Source: Saussurea involucrata
Lineage: Eukaryota; Streptophyta; Magnoliopsida; Asterales; Asteraceae
Direction: 5' to 3'
Length of the DNA: 64,000 nt
Assembly (NCBI GenBank): GCA_033807775.1
Contig: CM066315.1
Location: 56,636,820-56,700,819 of the forward strand
Translations under genes and position numbers: made by a program
The notes under the pieces: model-generated
Seen by the model: the letters and a program-made list of their open reading frames with translations, nothing else
What the model was told of the DNA's origin: nothing
Database searches by the model: none
Shown: positions 57,583 through 64,000 of the stretch, piece by piece
Numbering within the stretch: the stretch's first letter is position 1
Layout: every line of letters starts with the position of its first letter

Positions 57583-58030
57583 GGAGATCCTTGACTCCAC
57601 ACACATGTACATAAAATCATTCACCATACATGTCTTACCAAAATACATAAGTTCTTAAAATCCCAAAATTTGACCTAGTTGATCCAAACTCATACAAATA
57701 CGAATATATGAAATAAAAGTTTGAGGAACTAAAATAGGACATTTTAACGTGTATGTAGTTTTATAAGTGTGTAGGATGAACTCACCTTGCTTGGTTTTGG
57801 TAAAGAACCATAAAAACCAAGAAATCACAAACAATGGAGAGAAGAGCTTGAACTTAAACCCTAGACTTAGATTTATGGTTTTGATGAAGAGTGAACCCTT
57901 GAAATCTAGGAGAAATCACCTTAAATGCACCATATCTTCGTATTTAACGTGAGGGAGAATAGACGAAGTGGTAACAAAAAGGTTGGTGAAGAAATAATAA
58001 AACAAGGTCTGAAAATCGGGAATTTAAGTT
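57583..58030. other. Repeat-derived sequence, copy 2
   Basis: Matches 7441-7888. No gene was recognised. Confidence 0.35.
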
Positions 58031-58527
58031 GTGTTGCCCTTCCCGGGCGATTGTGACACCTATTGTGCCCTATGGAACTATCGCAGGAACTATTGCCCCA
58101 AGTGTACCGAGGCTTCTTCTCCGTGTGCGATTGTTACAGTTATTGTGTACTATGGTACTATCACGAGCACTATAGCCACAAGTGTACTAAGGCCTCTTCT
58201 CCCTTGTGCTACTATGACAACTATTATGCCCCATGGAACTATCACGGGCACTATAGCCCCAAGTGTACTGGAGCTTCTTCCCCCTTCTGTGATTCAGACA
58301 ATTATTGTGCACTATGGAACTATCACGGGCACTATAGCCCCAAGTGTACCGAGGCTTCTTCCCCCTTGTGTGATTGTGACAACTATTGTGCCCTATAGAA
58401 CTATCACGGACACTATAGCCCCAAGTGTACCAATGCTTCTTCCCCCTTGTACGATTGTGACAACTATTGTGTCCTATGGCACTATTGGCCTATCATAGAC
58501 ACTATAGCTCTAAATGTACTGCGAGGT
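58031..58527 (+). repeat. 81-bp minisatellite, copy 2
   Basis: Matches 7889-8385 with the same number of units by eye. Confidence 0.85.
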
Positions 58528-59377
58528 TTTTTTCCCCTATTTTCACCCACTTGATTCTTTTTCTTCCGAAAAAGATGATATAAAAAATAATCTAAGTTCT
58601 AGACATCAATCCAAAACTATAATAATAATAATAATAAAAGATATATAAAAGTCTTAGGATTTTGCTTACCGAAATTTTCGAGTGTTACATCGTGCGACAG
58701 AAGACGTGAAACGGTAAAATAGAAAAAGGGTTAAATGCATGAAATAGCAACATAACTTTATAAATTTTCTTCTTATAACATTGTACATTCATTTTTTCTT
58801 AACATTACAATATACTATCCAATTATTTATTATTACAAGTAATCGGTAACCTTTTTATTTGTAGGATTCATTGCATGTCATTGTCCAAACGTAACATATT
58901 GTTGACGTGATATTTCTTATTATAGTATTATACTTTAAATAATGTAACTTTACGTGTAATTCAATAAGTATATTAAAAAATTAAAAAAATATAAACTATT
59001 CATTACTATAACAATATTAAAAATACTTGTAGATCACAATTTATCTTGCTAACATTTGGGAAAACAACATTTGGAAAGGTTTTTACTTGCATTCTTTTAG
59101 AAAATATCTATCTTGAAAAGAATGTACCATTTTAATACAAAAGCGATATTTAATAGATTAATTAAAAAAATTATAAATTATTCATTAATATAACAATATT
59201 AAGAAATTTTGTTTTTTAACATGTATTCTTAGAATAAGGAAAATAATAAGTGTTATATTTATCTTTTAAAAAAATCAGATTAATAAATTACTCTATAATA
59301 TTTAATTTGCACACAATTTATTAAGAGTGAATTTTTTTTGATAGATTTTTGAAAGAGAGGGATGAAAAACATAATTT
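58528..59377. other. AT-rich intergenic sequence, copy 2
   Basis: Matches 8386-9235, including the TAA microsatellite near 58619. No gene was seen. Confidence 0.5.
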
Positions 59378-59687
59378 AGGTGGGATATGAACAATTGGGA
59401 GTGAGGGCTTTTTGTTTACCTCTTAATATTTCCATTAAGAGGCAACTTCTGAATCGTTTGGAGGTGAATATTGTTTGGCAAAAAAAAAGTTTGCCTCTTA
59501 ATGGTTCCAAAACCCTCTTAATGATTTGGCATCTTGGGTCATCCTTAACCATTCAGCACCCATATTTCATTCTAAACAAATACCAAACAGCCATATTTCA
59601 TTTTGCAATATATCACAAAAGTCTCTTAACCATTCTGACCTCTTAATCATTCTACACTAAATCATTCAGCAACTGCCAAACAGCTTC
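59378..59687. mobile_element. MITE-like element, copy 2
   Basis: Matches 9236-9545. Confidence 0.45.
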
Positions 59688-60750
59688 TGAAATTGATAAA
59701 ATTAGTAAAAAAAACTGAAAGGATTTTTATTTATTTACGTCACGTGATCAGAATGACGTGTTGTCCACATCACCTTATTTAAAATATGCACACAAAAAAA
59801 GGTTAACCTTTTTTAAAATATAACAAGCTATCTATTGCTATAATTAAGTTAAATTTTAAGGTATAATGTCATAATTAAAAATAATTTCAAAATACGTAAT
59901 AAGAAAAGTTGAAACCGCACTGCTATAATAGAGAATCTATATCTATATCTATATCTATATCTATATAAAAGTAGGAAGTTGGATGTCCCACGTGGCACCT
60001 CTAAACTTCCAGTATTCTACCATTCCTGTTTTCTCATTTTTCTAAGTTTTTGATTTTTTTTAATATATAAAATAAAATATTGAATGTCCTTACACCTATC
60101 AACTTCCTCACCATCGTCTTCTCAAATTTGAAATCGCTGGAATTCACTTCAATTTTCTCTCAACAGTTTGAAATCGCTGGACAGATTGACTTCAATTTTC
60201 TCTCAACAGCGTCTCCTCATTTCAATTTCAATCGGTGCTGGTTAGGCCTCTCACATCGATTTCAAGTTTTCCTCTCAGGTACCGATTTTCACTAGGTGCA
60301 GGTTATACGGATTTCCAGCGTCTCCTCATAATCGTCCCGATTAATCTAGATTTGAGAGGAACCTTTTTCTCTTCCGAACCGTCTTAGGTTTCCCCAATTC
60401 GGGTTTCGTGTCTGTTTTTCTTACTTTGAATTAGGGCTCGATTTTCTTTTATTATTGGAATTGTAACGTTGTAATGGATCCTCGCCTTCGATTTCGTGGT
60501 TTGGTGGCAAGAATCTGTATGATTTGTGTTTACATTTGGTGCATGTGGTCGAGATCTTTGATATAAAACTCATATACAGATGTATACATGGTCATGGCTT
60601 CTGATATTTTGTTGTTAACCTTGAATTGTTCATAAAAGAAGATGGATCATTTGTTTATAAAATGTTTATAAAAGTCTTGGGATCCCCGAATTTTTATAGA
60701 TGATCTTTTGTGTCTAAAAATCAATTTGTTGGGTGCAAATATTTTGTCTT

Positions 60751-63700
60751 TGTTGAATACTCAATAAGGTGATCACACAAAGAATGGTTGGAAGAGATTG
60801 ATTTATAAACTGAAGCAACGATAGGCTTATATAGCCATTACAAACCAGAAAGTAAACTGAAAAGCAGAAGAATAGGAGTTACCCACAAGACTAGGACTTC
60901 CCAAACTACTACGTCTTATTGGACTAATTCAAAACAAAATAGATAAAATACTTTGACTATCATTCCCTCCCTTAAGCTAAACATCATCATTTAGCTTATT
61001 TCAGCAACTTTAGTCACTCCAAGCATGCTACGAAGCCTTTCGAACTGTTCCAACTTCAATGGTTTCGTCATAACATCTGCAACTTGGTTCTTTGAGCTAC
61101 AAAAACTCAACTTCACAACTCCATCATTTACCAACTCTCTAAGGAAATGAAATCTTACTCCGATGTGCTTACACTTTCCGTGGAACACAGGATTTTTTGA
61201 GAGTTGAATGGTAGAACTATTGTCACAAAGGAGCACAGTACCTGTCTTCTCTTCAACTCCAATCTGCTCCAAGATTCTCCTAAGCCAGATGCATTGACAT
61301 GCACAGAACGCCGCTGCAATGTACTCGGCTTCGGTGGTTGACAGGCTCACCACCGGTTGCTTTTTGGAAGACCATGAAACCGCTCCAGAGCCCATTATGA
61401 AAACGAAACCAGAAGTGCTCCTTCCATCATCCAAATCACCAGCATAATTGCTGTCCGTATAAGCCACAAGACCTTTGTTATACTCTCCCTTCTTGTAAAG
61501 AACGCCAAACTCGATACTCCCCTTTATGTACCTTAATATTCTCTTAGCTGCAAGCCAATGTGACAGCTTTGGACGAGCCATGAACCTGCTGATCAAACTT
61601 ACTCCATACATTAAATCGGGTCGAGTCACAGTCAGATACATAAGACAACCAACTACTTGTTTGAACATAGTAGCATCAACTTCATCACCTGCTTCATCTT
61701 TTGTTAAAATTGTTCCTGGAACAATAGGATTTTTTACCGGATTGCTGTTTTCCATGCCAAACCGTGCTAGAACTTCACGAGCATATCGCCTCTGGCAAAT
61801 GAAAATTCCCGTTGCACTCTGTATGACCTCTACTCCAAGGAAATGTCTCATCCTTCCCAGATCGGACATGTCAAACTCCAACATCATCGAGTTTTTAAAC
61901 TCATCACACATTTGTTTGTTATTCCCGGTATAGATTAGATCATCTACATAGAGGCTAACTATCAGTATTCTACCTTCTTTTGACTTGGTGAACAAAGTGT
62001 GTTCGCTCGTACACCTATCAAAGCCTTCTCGTGCAAAGTACGCCTCAATCTTGCTGTACCAGGCCCTTGGAGCCTGTTTAAGGCCGTATAACGCCTTTTT
62101 CAACCTGTACACTTTGTCTTCTTCTCCTTTCTTCACAAAACCTTCTGGCTGCTCGATAAACACTTCTTCTTTGAGCTCTCCGTGAAGGAAAGCGCTTTTT
62201 ACGTCAAGCTGAAACACTTCCCAATCACTTTGTGCTGCTAACGCAAGTATTACCCGCACAGTATCTAGTCTTGCAACGGGTGCAAACACTTCTGTATAGT
62301 CTATTCCATATCGTTGTGCATACCCCTTTGCCACCAACCTCGCTTTGAACTTTTGAACTTCCCCTCTTTCATCAAGTTTGGTTTTGAAAACCCACTTGAC
62401 TCCAATAGGCTTCACTCCTTTCGGTAAAGTTGTTAATTCCCATGTATTGTTTTTCTCAATGGCTTTTATTTCTGTAGCCATTGCTTCTCGCCACTTCTTG
62501 CTTTTGTTTGCTTCAGCAAAGAGATAAGGATCACCTTCACCTTGGACCATTAACATCATCATATTTAACTCTTCTTCGTCTTCCGACAAGCCTGCTCCTG
62601 TCTCGTAATCTGACATCCATGTTGGTTCTTTTCTGTTTCGTGCACCCCTCCCTTCAGCTGGAACCTCCTGGTCGTTATTTAGTTCATCAGTTTCTGTTGG
62701 TGTACTGCTACTGCTGCCATAAACATTTTGACCGGTACCTGTTTCTCCATTTTGCTCAGTTTCTTCCTCCATATCGCTGTTATCTTCATTTTCCGATATG
62801 AGCACATCGTCTTTGTGCTCCTTTTCCGTTCCGCCCCAATCCCAACCTTTTGCTTCTTCAAATATGACATCTTTGCTTACTATGATCTTCTTTGTGACCG
62901 GATCGAACAATCTGTACGCTTTAGATTCATCGCTAACACCCAAGAAAACACACATCTTGCTTTTGTCATCGAGTTTGCTTCTCTTTTGATCTGGTACATG
63001 AGCATGGGCAACACACCCAAATATTCGGAAGTAATCGACTGTAGGCTTCATGGAACTCCACTCTTCTTCTGGAGTTTTGTTTTCCAAGGCTGTAGTTGGG
63101 CTCCTATTCTGCACATGCACGCACCACTTCACTGCCTCAGGCCAGAAAACTTTTGGAACTTGTCTCTCGTTTAACACGGTTCTTACAGCGTTCATGATTG
63201 TTCTGTTCTTCCTCTCGGCCACACCGTTCTGTTGTGGTGTGAATGCTGCTGTCAATTGTCTATTGATGCCATTACTCTTGCAAAACTCCCCAAACGCGTT
63301 TGAGGTGAACTCGCCACCCCTGTCTGTCCTTAAACAGACAATTTTTTCACCACTTTCTTTTTCAACGCACATCTTAAAATTCTTAAAATTAGCAAATGCT
63401 TCTGACTTCTCATGTAACAAATAAACCCAAGTTTTACGACTAAAGTCATCGATAAAACTTAAGAAATACCTTTTGTTACTACTCGAGGTGGGTTTGATCG
63501 GACCGCAAATATCAGCATGTACTAGTTGAAGTATCTTTGAGGCCCTCCACGAACTCCTCTGTGGTATCGATTCTCTATGTTGCTTTCCTATTACACAACT
63601 AGTACATATCATCTTTGGGGACTTTACTGGAGGTAAGCCGATCACCATTTTCTTATATGCAAGTGTTCTAAGCCCCTTGTGGTTAAGGTGCCCAAAACGA

Positions 63701-64000
63701 CAATGCCACAGGTGCGCTTCTTTTTCGGATACAACATCAGCCTGCAAACACATATTCTTTGGTGCCATAGCCGCTAGCAGATAGAACATTCTGTTTCCAC
63801 TCATGTTAGTATGCATTATTAACCCTCTCGTGGGATGAAATACTTTGCAAGTTCCATCTTTGATTAAAATCGCTAGCCCCTTTTCTTGAAGTTGTCCAAG
63901 ACTGAGCAAATTGTTCTTCAATTCAGGAACAAAATAGACATCTGATATTACCTGGATAATACCGTTCACTTGCATCCTTATGCTTCCTTTTGCAACAACC
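60751..64000 (-). mobile_element. Copia element, copy 2 (5' part outside window)
   Basis: The 3' LTR is at 60751-60962 and the polypurine tract follows it. The insertion point in the Helitron is the same as in copy 1, so this is a duplicated, not an independent, insertion. Confidence 0.93.
60991..64000 (-). CDS. Copia Gag-Pol polyprotein, copy 2, partial
   Basis: The frame is open from the window edge down to the stop at 60991 and covers roughly the C-terminal 1,000 residues of the protein at 10849-14862. It includes integrase, RT (YVDDL) and RNase H. Gag, the zinc knuckle and the protease active site lie outside the window. No difference from copy 1 was seen in the visible part. Confidence 0.92.
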   Translation of the reverse strand, partial: VVAKGSIRMQVNGIIQVISDVYFVPELKNNLLSLGQLQEKGLAILIKDGTCKVFHPTRGLIMHTNMSGNRMFYLLAAMAPKNMCLQADVVSEKEAHLWHCRFGHLNHKGLRTLAYKKMVIGLPPVKSPKMICTSCVIGKQHRESIPQRSSWRASKILQLVHADICGPIKPTSSSNKRYFLSFIDDFSRKTWVYLLHEKSEAFANFKNFKMCVEKESGEKIVCLRTDRGGEFTSNAFGEFCKSNGINRQLTAAFTPQQNGVAERKNRTIMNAVRTVLNERQVPKVFWPEAVKWCVHVQNRSPTTALENKTPEEEWSSMKPTVDYFRIFGCVAHAHVPDQKRSKLDDKSKMCVFLGVSDESKAYRLFDPVTKKIIVSKDVIFEEAKGWDWGGTEKEHKDDVLISENEDNSDMEEETEQNGETGTGQNVYGSSSSTPTETDELNNDQEVPAEGRGARNRKEPTWMSDYETGAGLSEDEEELNMMMLMVQGEGDPYLFAEANKSKKWREAMATEIKAIEKNNTWELTTLPKGVKPIGVKWVFKTKLDERGEVQKFKARLVAKGYAQRYGIDYTEVFAPVARLDTVRVILALAAQSDWEVFQLDVKSAFLHGELKEEVFIEQPEGFVKKGEEDKVYRLKKALYGLKQAPRAWYSKIEAYFAREGFDRCTSEHTLFTKSKEGRILIVSLYVDDLIYTGNNKQMCDEFKNSMMLEFDMSDLGRMRHFLGVEVIQSATGIFICQRRYAREVLARFGMENSNPVKNPIVPGTILTKDEAGDEVDATMFKQVVGCLMYLTVTRPDLMYGVSLISRFMARPKLSHWLAAKRILRYIKGSIEFGVLYKKGEYNKGLVAYTDSNYAGDLDDGRSTSGFVFIMGSGAVSWSSKKQPVVSLSTTEAEYIAAAFCACQCIWLRRILEQIGVEEKTGTVLLCDNSSTIQLSKNPVFHGKCKHIGVRFHFLRELVNDGVVKLSFCSSKNQVADVMTKPLKLEQFERLRSMLGVTKVAEIS

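Larger units (their letters stand above)
50135..64000. repeat. Segmental direct repeat, copy 2
   Basis: Counterpart of 1-13858. It continues past the right window edge. If the unit is the whole interval, the Sirevirus-type elements should appear again downstream. Confidence 0.95.
59936..64000 (+). mobile_element. Helitron, copy 2 (right part outside window)
   Basis: The TC start, the TCTATA run and the leader-like interior match 9794 onward. The terminal hairpin and the RPA-like fragment would lie beyond the window. Confidence 0.82.

Overview
The window is plant nuclear DNA made almost entirely of nested transposable elements. No ordinary host gene, tRNA or rRNA gene was recognised. LTR retrotransposons of the Ty1/copia and Ty3/gypsy types, a Helitron carrying a replication-protein-A-like fragment, and MITE-like pieces all indicate a higher plant. 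The Sirevirus-type elements, plus a degraded ORF of a kind I associate with daisy-family (Asteraceae) retroelements, make Asteraceae my best guess; this is inference.

Layout. Positions 1-7440: a gypsy-type element with 2.15-kb LTRs and a 3.66-kb core that does not code (5' LTR cut by the window edge). 7441-9793: AT-rich repeats, an 81-bp minisatellite and a MITE-like element. 9794-18319: a non-autonomous Helitron carrying an intact, very young copia element (10609-15143, minus strand) and an RPA-like fragment. 18320-34909: a dispersed repeat and a degraded retroelement ORF split by a 13.2-kb plus-strand Sirevirus-type element (19350-32531, target duplication GACCC). 34910-36538 and 49285-49602: an old minus-strand copia fragment split by a second, minus-strand Sirevirus-type element (36539-49284, target duplication GCATA). 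49603-64000: a second, nearly identical copy of positions 1-13858, about 50.14 kb downstream.

The two Sirevirus-type elements have LTR, Gag, protease-integrase-RT-RNase H, a roughly 1-kb spacer, a long third protein, polypurine tract and LTR. They carry different defects: the plus copy has stops, a changed protease residue and an 8-bp deletion in RT, while the minus copy keeps an intact 1092-residue Pol but has a frameshifted Gag. The main finding is that the third ORF looks like a separate spliced gene in both copies. The spacer has a G-box and TATA box at matching spacing, then an ATG-free leader, a 382-400 bp leader intron ending 3-4 bases before the ATG, and a 140-bp intron joining two coding blocks in frame. 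The product shows no signal peptide or membrane segment but has a heptad coiled coil.

At larger scale, the near-perfect 14-kb direct repeat and the odd copia/gypsy junction at 49603 fit a very recent tandem duplication of about 50 kb, or an assembly artefact. The two Sirevirus-type elements form a large inverted pair about 4 kb apart.
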